Positions 38,653-46,872 of a stretch of DNA of 64,000 bases are shown here, piece after piece; positions within the stretch are counted from its first letter, which is position 1; the number at the start of each line of letters is the position of its first letter. The DNA is taken from NCBI GenBank assembly GCA_026707045.1, contig JAPOXO010000101.1:1-64000 (forward strand), written 5' to 3'. The notes below the pieces were generated by a model. It worked only from the letters and a program-made list of their open reading frames with translations, did no database searches and was not told the origin of the DNA. Both the position numbers and the translations under genes were made by a program. This DNA is from Gammaproteobacteria bacterium. GTDB lineage: Bacteria > Pseudomonadota > Gammaproteobacteria > Pseudomonadales > Azotimanducaceae.

Positions 38653-39963
38653 ATGTTCGCGCGTTCTTTGTTAATTTCTTGCTTTGTGGCAATCTCTCTT
38701 GGCGGGTTGGTGGCGCATCCTTCAGATAGAGCAAAACCCATGGATCCCAAAGCCAAGAACAGCCTCGGTTCCGTCACGGGCAGACCCGAGGTGTTTAGAT
38801 CGGTTATAGAAGATCCCGTCTATATAGACCTAGTTGAAAGTGCAATTAAATCGACGAACTCCGACCTAGACAGCCTCCTCGAATACTGCGATCCGAAGCG
38901 GCTTCAGTTGGACCACAATTGCAAAGAGCTTACAGCAAGACTCTTCAAGGATGAACCTGTATGGGCTACTTCACGATTGGAATACTTCGACTACTTTCGT
39001 GGACACAACCTCATGAGAGCTTCGTCTTTCAATCCACGCTATCGAAAGTTGAAATTCGATTACAGCGACTACTTGAACCATCCTCAGCCGACTTGGGGTG
39101 ACATTTTTGATCAAAACACAGATACCAGGGCTGGAATCACACGCAACGTACTACAAGATGACGAATGCATTGAGCTGGCAACATACGATGGTATACGTCC
39201 CGAATTGTCTGATCGATGCCTCTCAGTAGACCTCTTTAAGTGGGCCACGTATATTGCTATATGCGATGCGGCCGAACAAAATTTTTATGCTCTGTCTGCA
39301 CAAGTTGCATCACCAAACTTCCGTCATCTAACGAATTACGAACATAGCGTCGCACAGTTACGTGAGTTAGTGTTAGACCCAGACCGACGCGAGAGGCTCA
39401 TTAAGCATCAGCAAAAGACCTTTTTTCTCGTTTCGTGGTTGTCGACCACTTGTCATGAGCAGTCAATTCAGATTCTGAGTCCAAAGATGAGTGAGAAGTC
39501 GCTTCAATTTCTAAGTCCTCAGATGAGATTGAGCTTCAAAGAAGGCAAAATCTACCATCAAGACGAATTAAGGGGTCTGGAGCAAGCAACGCACTATCAA
39601 GCACTACGGATAGCTGCTAAGGCGGGTTCAATATGGGCACAGTCCAGCTATTTTCCTCAGAATGAAGGCCCTGGATATTGGCGAGATCTCTCCGCAGGAA
39701 TGCCGATCCTAGTGCATCGATATTTGGGGACAGGACAAGGACTTGGGCGTGGACTATCGTTGCTCGATCAAACACGCCATGCTGTCCAGGCGCAGAAGCT
39801 GTTGGAGAATCAATACCCGGATCTCGAAGTAGCGGACGATTGGTACTACAGAGATTTGAACTTAAGAATCTCTCAGAAGAAATACTGGCATGCACTGATC
39901 AACTCTGAAGTGAACGAACTAAAAATGCCTTGGGGAAATAGTGTTATGTCAAGCAAGGAATAG
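38653..39963 (+). CDS. exported protein of unknown function with six mature cysteines
   Basis: This 436-residue protein starts with a signal peptide (about residues 1-22, cut near LVA-HPSD). The mature part has an even number of cysteines, in LEYCDP, DHNCKE, DDECIE, SDRCLS, AICDAA and TTCHEQ, suggesting disulfides and a periplasmic or secreted location. Trp and Tyr are frequent towards the C-terminus. It begins 40 bases after RND permease 2 on the same strand and may be co-transcribed with it. I recognise no family and see no catalytic motif. Confidence 0.75.
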   Translation: MFARSLLISCFVAISLGGLVAHPSDRAKPMDPKAKNSLGSVTGRPEVFRSVIEDPVYIDLVESAIKSTNSDLDSLLEYCDPKRLQLDHNCKELTARLFKDEPVWATSRLEYFDYFRGHNLMRASSFNPRYRKLKFDYSDYLNHPQPTWGDIFDQNTDTRAGITRNVLQDDECIELATYDGIRPELSDRCLSVDLFKWATYIAICDAAEQNFYALSAQVASPNFRHLTNYEHSVAQLRELVLDPDRRERLIKHQQKTFFLVSWLSTTCHEQSIQILSPKMSEKSLQFLSPQMRLSFKEGKIYHQDELRGLEQATHYQALRIAAKAGSIWAQSSYFPQNEGPGYWRDLSAGMPILVHRYLGTGQGLGRGLSLLDQTRHAVQAQKLLENQYPDLEVADDWYYRDLNLRISQKKYWHALINSEVNELKMPWGNSVMSSKE

Positions 39964-40094
39964 CTGCCCTCTTTGGATAGCTGTTCGAACCTGCTTGATT
40001 TTAGATTCGATCGTTCTATGAAGATGATTTGAGGTCTAATCTTCACTCAACCCGCAATATACAGCTTCTGGATTCCTCACTCAACTCGGTGACC

Positions 40095-41198
40095 ATGACT
40101 GCCAAGTGCGAAGACACTAGCCGAGACTGGCTAGAAAAGGCATTAGAGCTTCCTGTACGTTTCGCTCAAGTACGAGAAGACCCACTTCTGGACTTGGATG
40201 TCGTCCGAAGAGGACGCCCAAACGGAAAAATCCTGATTATTGCCTCCGGCGGATGCACAGTCTGTGCTCTGAATACCGTCAGCAAAGTCGACGAGATGGT
40301 AGTTGTAGACCCTAATCCTTCACAGATTTCACTTGCTCGCCTCAAGTTGTTCATACAACGAAATGTATCAGCAATCGAACGCGCGGCTTTGTTAGGTCAT
40401 TCTCTCATGGGTCCAGATCTTCGCTTGGCAAAGCTCACCGAATTGGCCGAATATTGCGAGGTCGAACTAGAGACACTAGGTTCGTCAGTCCTCGTGGCTG
40501 CCAACGGTCTGGACTTCATTGGTCGTTATGAAATGGTGTTTGGCGAAGTCGCTCGGCGACTCGCGACTGATCATGACGATATTGCTCGTTTGCTACAACA
40601 ATCATGTTTGAAGAATCGTACAAAGTCGCTAAAGGCGATGCGGGATTTTGTGCTTCGTCTTCAAGAGATTCTAGACTCGATAATGAGTCTCTTTAACTTG
40701 GTTGAGTTGTTTGGCGAAGAAGCGACAAGGAATCGTAAACAGAGTTTTTCACAACATTTCTTTCAACGCATTCTTTGGGCAATCACCCAATTGCCTACGG
40801 ATACCAATCATTTTCTTTGGCAAGTATTGTTGAACCGATCCCCTCCTCACGTTTCCGTACCTTGGCTGAGTATGGACATTCCTGACCGAAGACCAACGGT
40901 GACGTTTCACGAGAAATCGATACAAGCTTACTTGGAGGAATGTAGTCAGAGATTTGACTATATCCATCTTTCCAATGTTCTGGACTGGCTTTCCGACGAA
41001 CAAGCAAGAAATCTCTTGCAGGACGTGTGGAACCGCCTCAATTCCGGGGGTTTCACTCTAATCCGCCAACTCAATTCGAATCTGAACATTCCAGAACTCA
41101 ACAGCCAGTTCGAGTGGATGACCCAAGAAGCAGCCATCATGCTCAAACGAGATCGAAGCTTTTTCTATCGTGATCTACATCTTGCTCGAAAACCATGA
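40095..41198 (+). CDS. DUF3419 / BtaA-like SAM-dependent aminocarboxypropyl transferase
   Basis: This protein of about 367 residues has the DUF3419 hallmarks. KILIIASGGCTVCALNTVSK is followed by VVVDPNPSQISLARLKLFIQ (SAM-binding), and late in the protein come FDYIHLSNVLDWLSDEQ and GGFTLIRQLNS. BtaA moves the 3-amino-3-carboxypropyl group of SAM onto diacylglycerol, the first step to betaine lipids. The partner methyltransferase BtaB is not here. ATG 40095 is preferred; a TTG at 40029 would add 22 residues. The stop overlaps the next gene as ATGA. The exact acceptor is unknown, since many DUF3419 proteins are not lipid enzymes. Confidence 0.82.
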   Translation: MTAKCEDTSRDWLEKALELPVRFAQVREDPLLDLDVVRRGRPNGKILIIASGGCTVCALNTVSKVDEMVVVDPNPSQISLARLKLFIQRNVSAIERAALLGHSLMGPDLRLAKLTELAEYCEVELETLGSSVLVAANGLDFIGRYEMVFGEVARRLATDHDDIARLLQQSCLKNRTKSLKAMRDFVLRLQEILDSIMSLFNLVELFGEEATRNRKQSFSQHFFQRILWAITQLPTDTNHFLWQVLLNRSPPHVSVPWLSMDIPDRRPTVTFHEKSIQAYLEECSQRFDYIHLSNVLDWLSDEQARNLLQDVWNRLNSGGFTLIRQLNSNLNIPELNSQFEWMTQEAAIMLKRDRSFFYRDLHLARKP

Positions 41199-42160
41199 CT
41201 GTTACGCACGTTTGGACAAAACCGCCGAAACTGTTCTGCGAGCGACTCCAAGAGTTCGAACGACAATTCAACTACCCCTTGAATGCCAACCAAAGGTTTC
41301 GCATTGAACACTCTTTCGAGTATGAGCGTTTCTTCCGGGCGATGGGGTCTCCGGTCACGGTTGTCGCGGAGAAAAACGGAAACATCCTCGGTGTTCTGAG
41401 TGCGACTGTTCGAACTCTTAGTCTGTCCGAGACTGAATGCGAGAATTGGCTCTACATCGGCGATGTAAAGATCGATGAAGCATCAAGGAGTCGGCACGTT
41501 TTAGAACGTTTGTTCATTGCGACTCAGTCCTGGGTGGGAACAAAGTGTTCGAAGGGTTACGCTGTCGTGATGGACGGTACGGGGGTGACACCACATATGT
41601 ACACCGGCCGTGTCGGAATTCCTACATTTCGTGCCCAACAAAGCGTCAAGCTTTTTGCTTTTGCCACGAAGAGTCTGAAACGGGTTGCTACCGAGCAAGA
41701 GGTCGTCAAGACCCCTGATGATTCCCCACAAAAGTACAAGCATGTTGGTTCACTCCGTGAACGGCATCTTGCGCCAAATTGGTCGAGTACTGTTTTCTCG
41801 CATCGTTCGTGTATGAACCCTGTGTGGCTTTCAGTTCCCCGAACGGGATGTGTTGGACTGCTTGAGGACACGCGCCGAGCAAAGAGGTTATACGACTCAA
41901 AATCCCATGAACTCCTTTATGCACACCTGTCGAACCTGCAGTACAACTCAATAAACGATATAGTTCCGATTATCTTCGAAGCTGGGAACTTGGCCTACAC
42001 TAATGGCAATACTGATCTACTCGTGGCGGTGCCGGCGAGAGAATCCAACCGACTAAAGGAATTTGTAGATAGAACCGAACATGACGTGTTCTCATCAACG
42101 GTCTACGCCACTGAGAAAACTGAAGGCTATGACCTGCCAATCAGTTCTTCCGAGATTTAG
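41195..42160 (+). CDS. GNAT-like acyltransferase-fold protein
   Basis: The N-terminal half of this 321-residue protein has the order of a GCN5-related N-acetyltransferase: strands VTVVAEKNGNILGVLSATVR, then WLYIGDVKIDEASRSRHVLE, where the acyl-CoA-binding loop and helix normally lie, then YAVVMDGTG. The canonical Q/R-x-x-G-x-G/A signature is poorly kept, so enzymatic activity is not certain. The C-terminal half is unassigned. It is coupled to the DUF3419 gene by a 4-base overlap and followed by the diiron oxidase gene, suggesting one pathway. Confidence 0.65.
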   Translation: MTVTHVWTKPPKLFCERLQEFERQFNYPLNANQRFRIEHSFEYERFFRAMGSPVTVVAEKNGNILGVLSATVRTLSLSETECENWLYIGDVKIDEASRSRHVLERLFIATQSWVGTKCSKGYAVVMDGTGVTPHMYTGRVGIPTFRAQQSVKLFAFATKSLKRVATEQEVVKTPDDSPQKYKHVGSLRERHLAPNWSSTVFSHRSCMNPVWLSVPRTGCVGLLEDTRRAKRLYDSKSHELLYAHLSNLQYNSINDIVPIIFEAGNLAYTNGNTDLLVAVPARESNRLKEFVDRTEHDVFSSTVYATEKTEGYDLPISSSEI

Positions 42161-42291
42161 TCTGCGCGAACAAAATCGCAAGTGAGGCAATTATTTCTAC
42201 AGCACCAAACGTAACTGCAGTAGCAGAGCAGGTCAAGAGATCTAGCGGAATCGACTCAAACATCTACTTTAGGTCTCTGCAAGATGGTTCG

Positions 42292-42894
42292 ATGTCGCTC
42301 GAAGGATTCAGGCGTTCGCAGGAACAGTTTTTCTTTTGTGTTGCCTTCTTTTCCCGACCAATGATGGCCCTTGTTGGCCGAATTCACAATCCAACTCGGA
42401 GACTCGAAATCCTGCGCAACGTTGTGGAGGAACACGGACAGTTTGAAGAATCCGCATTTCACCAACACACATTTGAATCCTTCCTTCGGTCCATAGGAAG
42501 CGATGTCGAGGGCATCGACGACCAAAATCGACAATGGCCAGAGGTTCGAGCTTTCAACAGTTCTTTGATTGGTGCTTGTCTTCTCGACGAACTGGAAGTT
42601 GGAATAGCTTGCATGGGCATTATTGAGTATTGCTTTGTAACGATTTCGACTCGTATTGCAAAGGAAGTTGTTCAGAGAGGATGGCTACGAGAACAAGATC
42701 TTGTGCACTATCGGATTCATGCGACTATCGATATCCGACACGCTCAAGACTTTTTTGAATTGCTTGAAGAATCCTGGGTCAAAGGCGAACGCCGTGTATG
42801 GATTGAACAAGGACTTCGCCTAGGCGCGTACATATTTAATCAACTCTACTACAGTCTACATGCTTCCGCTCAACGTGAGGAGGGGCACAAATAA
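42292..42894 (+). CDS. haem-oxygenase-fold iron-containing redox enzyme (TenA/PqqC-like)
   Basis: The 200-residue all-helical protein resembles the iron-containing redox enzyme family, with EQFFFCVAFFSRPMMALVG, then the metal-ligand-like VEEHGQFEESAFHQHTF, a Glu in CMGIIEYCF and the His-rich VHYRIHATIDIRHAQDF. Members are diiron oxidases acting on amino-acid or fatty-acid-like substrates, or cofactor enzymes such as PqqC. The frame is open upstream to 42133, and SNIYFRSLQDGSMSL reads like the missing first helix of the family, yet no ATG, GTG or TTG occurs there. A rare start (for example ATT after GTGAGG near 42190) or a lost start is possible. Confidence 0.75.
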   Translation: MSLEGFRRSQEQFFFCVAFFSRPMMALVGRIHNPTRRLEILRNVVEEHGQFEESAFHQHTFESFLRSIGSDVEGIDDQNRQWPEVRAFNSSLIGACLLDELEVGIACMGIIEYCFVTISTRIAKEVVQRGWLREQDLVHYRIHATIDIRHAQDFFELLEESWVKGERRVWIEQGLRLGAYIFNQLYYSLHASAQREEGHK

Positions 42895-42942
42895 AATGCT
42901 AGCCATCCAATTGTTTTCGAGCTAGAAGGGAGCGGAATCCAA

Positions 42943-43533
42943 ATGATTGTGGAAGCTGTTACTAAGTGTTATCGGTGGTTTCTTGATTGCATCAGACCCT
43001 TCGACGGATTGGGACCTTTGGCGCTTCGTATCTTCCTTGCACCCGTCATGATCGAAGCAGGCTGGAGGAAAATTGTTGGTTTTGAATCCACAGTGTCGTG
43101 GTTTTCTAATATGGGATTGCCGTTTCCCGAAGTCATGACGACACTTGCTGCCGCCGCCGAATTTGGCGGAGGTATCTTTCTCATAATTGGATTCTGCACT
43201 AGACTTGTCGCAATCCCGCTCATGGTTACCATGCTGGTTGCTGCTTTCTTGGTGCATGCCGAGAATGGCTGGCTAGCGATTTCTGATTCAAGCAGTATCT
43301 TCGCGAATGAACGTGTCATGGAGGCTGCTCCGAAGAAAGAGATTATCAAAGACATCGTGCGTGAGCACGGAAACTTTCGCTACCTTACGAGCTCTGGAAC
43401 AATTACGATTCTCAACAACGGAATGGAGTTTGCGATCACGTACTTCGTGATGCTGTTGGCGTTGATGTTTACGGGAGGAGGGAGGTACGTTAGTGTGGAC
43501 TATTGGATTGCGCGTTGGCGCAATATTGTGTAA
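42943..43533 (+). CDS. DoxX-family membrane protein
   Basis: The 196-residue protein has four hydrophobic segments in the DoxX layout: LALRIFLAPVMIEAGWRKI, then FPEVMTTLAAAAEFGGGIFL, IPLMVTMLVAAFLVHAENGW and a final ITYFVMLLALMF. DoxX proteins are inner-membrane components linked to redox and thiosulfate metabolism in some lineages, but mostly of unknown function. A polar loop of about 50 residues before the last helix is longer than usual. It starts 48 bases after the diiron oxidase gene and is followed 9 bases later by the DUF1801 gene. Confidence 0.88.
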   Translation: MIVEAVTKCYRWFLDCIRPFDGLGPLALRIFLAPVMIEAGWRKIVGFESTVSWFSNMGLPFPEVMTTLAAAAEFGGGIFLIIGFCTRLVAIPLMVTMLVAAFLVHAENGWLAISDSSSIFANERVMEAAPKKEIIKDIVREHGNFRYLTSSGTITILNNGMEFAITYFVMLLALMFTGGGRYVSVDYWIARWRNIV

Positions 43534-43542
43534 GGAACTGTA

Positions 43543-43968
43543 ATGCCTGAAAACAAGACAAAACCGAACGACGCGAGCGTCGAAAAGTTTCTAAGTCAGG
43601 TCGACGACGTAAAGAAGAGAGAAGACACACAAACCATAGTGGACATGATGGGTGAAATTACAGGGTATTCCGCCACAATGTGGGGACCGAGCATCATCGG
43701 GTTTGGGAAATATAGCTACAAGTACAAAAGCGGACATTCTGGAGAATGGGCGATAACGGGCGTATCGCCACGCGCTCGGAACATTTCCGTATACATCATG
43801 CCTGGATTTGGAAACTACGAAGACCTGATGAGTCGACTCGGCAAACACAAGACCGGTAAGTCGTGTCTGTATATCAATCGTTTGTCTGACGTGAATACCG
43901 ACGTTCTCCGCGAGCTCATTTCAAAGTCTGTGGACTACATGAAGGAAAAGTACGAAATTGTCAGCTAG
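43543..43968 (+). CDS. DUF1801 domain protein
   Basis: The 141-residue cytoplasmic protein has the DUF1801/YdhG fold features: an N-terminal helix SVEKFLSQVDDVKKREDTQT, then MWGPSIIGFGKYSYKYKSG, SVYIMPGFGNYEDLM and GKSCLYINRLSDVN. The fold resembles a small iron-chaperone/frataxin-like sandwich, but no activity is established. It is 9 bases after the DoxX gene and surely co-transcribed with it. It converges with ychF. Confidence 0.88.
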   Translation: MPENKTKPNDASVEKFLSQVDDVKKREDTQTIVDMMGEITGYSATMWGPSIIGFGKYSYKYKSGHSGEWAITGVSPRARNISVYIMPGFGNYEDLMSRLGKHKTGKSCLYINRLSDVNTDVLRELISKSVDYMKEKYEIVS

Positions 43969-44000
43969 TTCTTGATGGGAAAGCATTTCCTTTATTTGCT

Positions 44001-45092
44001 TCAGACGTTGAATCGGAAATAGACAATATCTCCATCCTGGATTTCGTAGTCCCTACCTTCTAAACGCCACTTTCCAGCACTTTTTACACCGTGCTCACCG
44101 TCATGTGCCACATAGTCTTCATATGCAATCACTTCTGCACGAATGAACCCTCGTTCCATATCAGTGTGAATCCGACCGGCCGCTCGAACAGCGAAAGTTC
44201 CCTTGGGAACAGTCCAGGCACGAACTTCATCCTCATTGGTGGTAAAGAAATGATGCAAACCTAGGAGTTTGTACCCTGCTTCAACAATTCTGACCAAACC
44301 CGATCCTCTTAGGCCCATTTCTTCCAAAAACTCGGCTTGTTCGTGTTCCTCGAGACCTTGCAACTCGGCTTCGATTGCGCCACAAAATGCTATGCATTGT
44401 GCTCCTTCATTTTTGGCCAACTCTTGCAACAAATCCAAGTGTTTACTTCCAGAAAACCCGTCTTCGCCGATATTGGCTACGTACATGACCGGCTTGGACG
44501 TGAGAAACTGCCAAGATTGCAAGAGTTCAACATTCACGTTTAAGAGGTTCATGGCTCGAACCGGAATTCCATCGTCCATCTGAAGCACAATTGAGTCCAG
44601 CGTTGCCAATTCGTGCCGGGCTGACTTATCCCCGGAATTTGCAAGACGCCGTAGCTTCTCTTGAATTCTATTGGCTCGCTCAAGATCCGCGAGGAGCATC
44701 TCGGTGTTTACAACTTCAACATCTCGAACAGGAGACACGGAGCCATCGACATGGACGACGTTTTCGTCGTCGTAGCATCGAACAACATGGGCGACGGCAT
44801 CGACTTCTCGAATGTGAGCAAGAAACTTATTGCCAAGACCCTCACCTTTGGAAGCACCATGAATGAGTCCCGCGATGTCCACAAATCTCATAGTTGTCGG
44901 AACGATTCTCGGTACGGAAGCGATTTCCGCAATGCAACTCAAGCGCTTGTCGGGAACGGCGACAGTTCCCACATTGGGTTCTACGGTGCAGAACGGAAAG
45001 TTAAGCGCACTAACCTGTGCATCGGTCAGAGCGTTGAACAAAGTGGATTTTCCAACGTTTGGCAATCCCACGATGCCACATGAAAATCCCAT
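44001..45092 (-). CDS. ychF: redox-regulated ATPase YchF
   Basis: This 363-residue Obg-related P-loop protein (universal YchF/OLA1) binds ATP rather than GTP and associates with ribosomes. The G1 motif is VGLPNVGKSTLFNAL, with FPFCTVEPNVGTV after it and FVDIAGLIHGASKGEGLGN as the G3 region. The non-canonical G4 in PVMYVANIGEDG explains ATP preference. A C-terminal TGS domain ends VYFRFNV. It follows pth in the usual gammaproteobacterial order. Confidence 0.97.
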   Translation of the reverse strand: MGFSCGIVGLPNVGKSTLFNALTDAQVSALNFPFCTVEPNVGTVAVPDKRLSCIAEIASVPRIVPTTMRFVDIAGLIHGASKGEGLGNKFLAHIREVDAVAHVVRCYDDENVVHVDGSVSPVRDVEVVNTEMLLADLERANRIQEKLRRLANSGDKSARHELATLDSIVLQMDDGIPVRAMNLLNVNVELLQSWQFLTSKPVMYVANIGEDGFSGSKHLDLLQELAKNEGAQCIAFCGAIEAELQGLEEHEQAEFLEEMGLRGSGLVRIVEAGYKLLGLHHFFTTNEDEVRAWTVPKGTFAVRAAGRIHTDMERGFIRAEVIAYEDYVAHDGEHGVKSAGKWRLEGRDYEIQDGDIVYFRFNV

Positions 45093-45159
45093 CGCCTTAG
45101 GAACTTATTGAATTCGAATTGAGTTTAAGTTTTGCGAGCCAATTCGCTAAGGTTGCACA

Positions 45160-45798
45160 TCACTCATTGTGAGAATGCAGTAACAACATTGCCTTTTGCC
45201 AGTTTCCCGACACTACACTTTCGAGCAAATCGTCTCCCATTTTGCTTGCTGATTCTGCTTGAATTCGCTCTCCGCTAGGCATTTTGCATCCAGTCAGGTA
45301 GGTGTGCATCTGATCCGGACTACCAGGATGACCCACACCAATGCGTAGCCTTGCAAAATCTCGGTTACCACCAAGGGCATTAATCAAACTCTTGACTCCG
45401 TTATGGCCGTTGTGGCCACCCCCTACCTTGAGCTTGCAAGTTCCGGCGGGAAACGCAACTTCATCGTAAGCAACCAAGATCCGATTCACTGGAATCCTAA
45501 AGTATCGAGCCAAGGGTCCCACGGATTGTCCTGAGAGATTCATGAAGGTGGCTGGCACCAGAATTCTCACTTCTCGATCGAGAATTTCTCCCCGTCCTAC
45601 AAGTCCCTTAAACCGGGACTCATTGCGTAGAGAAATTGCGAACTGATCCGCTAGGTCCCTAACCCATCGTTCCCCGACGTTATGACGTGTATCAGCATAT
45701 TTGGAACCGGGGTTTCCAAGACCAACGATAAGTTGTAACGAAGACGTTTCCTCGTCGATTGAACCGCCTCGTCGGGCATCATCGCCGGGGGAACGCAA
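45160..45798 (-). CDS. pth: peptidyl-tRNA hydrolase
   Basis: Pth recycles tRNA from prematurely released peptidyl-tRNA. LIVGLGNPGSKYADTRHNVG carries the catalytic His and the first Asn, followed by FMNLSGQSVGPL and GGGHNGHNGVKSL. The first start codon is a TTG at 45798 that gives about 20 residues more than usual ahead of the conserved strand. I see no better internal start. It lies between rplY (46 bases upstream) and ychF (67 bases downstream) on one strand. Confidence 0.96.
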   Translation of the reverse strand: MRSPGDDARRGGSIDEETSSLQLIVGLGNPGSKYADTRHNVGERWVRDLADQFAISLRNESRFKGLVGRGEILDREVRILVPATFMNLSGQSVGPLARYFRIPVNRILVAYDEVAFPAGTCKLKVGGGHNGHNGVKSLINALGGNRDFARLRIGVGHPGSPDQMHTYLTGCKMPSGERIQAESASKMGDDLLESVVSGNWQKAMLLLHSHNE

Positions 45799-45844
45799 CC
45801 AGCGATTGAGCCCCTCGACAATATCACGAAATTTCGCCAGAGAA

Positions 45845-46531
45845 CTACTCCGAGTCTTCTTCTGGTTCCTCCGCAGCTTCTCCCTCTTCTTCCGAATCGA
45901 CGAGTTCTTCTTCCCCTTCTTCCTCTAGTTCTTCATCCAAGGACATTCCGCGCGGCATGTGAACGTTTACTATCTGATCGTCGCGCCCATCGCCGTGGGT
46001 TAACACCACAAACGACACTCCTGGTGGTAGCTCGATATCTGAAAGATGAACCGCATCCCCAATATCCAAGTCTTCAAGGTCGATTTCAATGAACTCGGGA
46101 AGATCTCGCGGAAGGCAACTAACTTGAACCTCAGTCAAGTTCTTGGACACCATACCACCATTCAGCTTGACTCCAACACAAGCCTCTTCATTGAGAAAGT
46201 GGAATGGAATCGACACTTGAAGCTCACGGTCTTCTTGAACTCTTAAAAAGTCGACATGCACCACTCTTTCATTTGAGGGATGGCGTTGGAGCTCACGTAG
46301 CACAACTTGCACCGGCTTGTCACCCAACGAAAGACTGAGAACCTGAGAAAAGAAGGCTTCATCTTCAACCGCTTTTGCAATATGTCGATAGTCGATCAGG
46401 AAATGAATCGGATCCTCCCCGCCTCCGTAGAGCACACCAGGCACCTGGTCGCGCTGGCGGCGAATTCGACGAGCCGTCGAGGTGCCAACTTCGTCGCGTT
46501 GGCTAGCATCAATGGTCATAAGATCTGGCAT
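45845..46531 (-). CDS. rplY: 50S ribosomal protein L25/general stress protein Ctc
   Basis: The 228-residue L25 protein is of the long TL5/CTC type. The 5S rRNA-binding domain starts with IDASQRDEVGTSTARRIRRQ and GVLYGGGEDPIHFL. The second beta domain has VKLNGGMVSKNLTEVQV and DIGDAVHLSDIELPPGV. A very acidic Glu-rich tail of about 30 residues closes it. It is the first protein gene after tRNA-Gln (41 bases) and is probably on the same transcript. Confidence 0.95.
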   Translation of the reverse strand: MPDLMTIDASQRDEVGTSTARRIRRQRDQVPGVLYGGGEDPIHFLIDYRHIAKAVEDEAFFSQVLSLSLGDKPVQVVLRELQRHPSNERVVHVDFLRVQEDRELQVSIPFHFLNEEACVGVKLNGGMVSKNLTEVQVSCLPRDLPEFIEIDLEDLDIGDAVHLSDIELPPGVSFVVLTHGDGRDDQIVNVHMPRGMSLDEELEEEGEEELVDSEEEGEAAEEPEEDSE

Positions 46532-46572
46532 TTAGATAAACCTCGAACAAGAACGGTGTTCAGTGAGTCAAA

Positions 46573-46647
46573 TGGCTGGGGTGGCAGGATTCGAACCTGC
46601 GAGTGACGGGTTCAAAGCCCGCTGCCTTACCGCTTGGCTACACCCCA
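46573..46647 (-). tRNA. tRNA-Gln (TTG)
   Basis: Read on the minus strand this is a complete cloverleaf. The acceptor TGGGGTG pairs with CACCCCA, as expected for tRNA-Gln. The anticodon stem GCGGG/CCCGT carries loop CTTTGAA with anticodon TTG, and the T-arm is GCAGG-TTCGAAT-CCTGC. Discriminator G and encoded CCA follow. In Pseudomonas the same tRNA lies between ispE and prs; here it stands alone between lolB and rplY. Confidence 0.96.
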
Positions 46648-46659
46648 ATTCGGCACGAA

Positions 46660-46687
46660 ATTTTAAGCCAACCTATTTCTAAGTCAA
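46660..46687 (-). promoter_or_regulatory. sigma-70 promoter for tRNA-Gln and probably rplY-pth-ychF
   Basis: On the minus strand TTGACT (46682-46687) and TAAAAT (46660-46665) are separated by 16 bases. Each matches the consensus at five of six positions. The expected start point is about 6 bases before the tRNA 5' end. The downstream genes follow with short gaps, so one transcript could be processed around the tRNA. Confidence 0.65.
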
Positions 46688-46872
46688 ACTGACCAACCCG
46701 CGATACAGTCCAAAGTACTGGAGACCGAACGCAGTAGACAATAGCAAACGATATAGGTTCCGCCTCGTGACGCATTGGTTTTATGTTGATGTTGTGCCCG
46801 ACTTTCGTTTTGGCTTGCCAACTCTGATTTTCACCGTTGGGCGCACTCTTAGGTCAAACCATTCTGTCCAAT

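Noticed and set aside
46648..46872. A remnant of ispE between lolB and tRNA-Gln
   Set aside because: The gap is only 225 bases and contains no GHMP-kinase-like motif in any frame I read.
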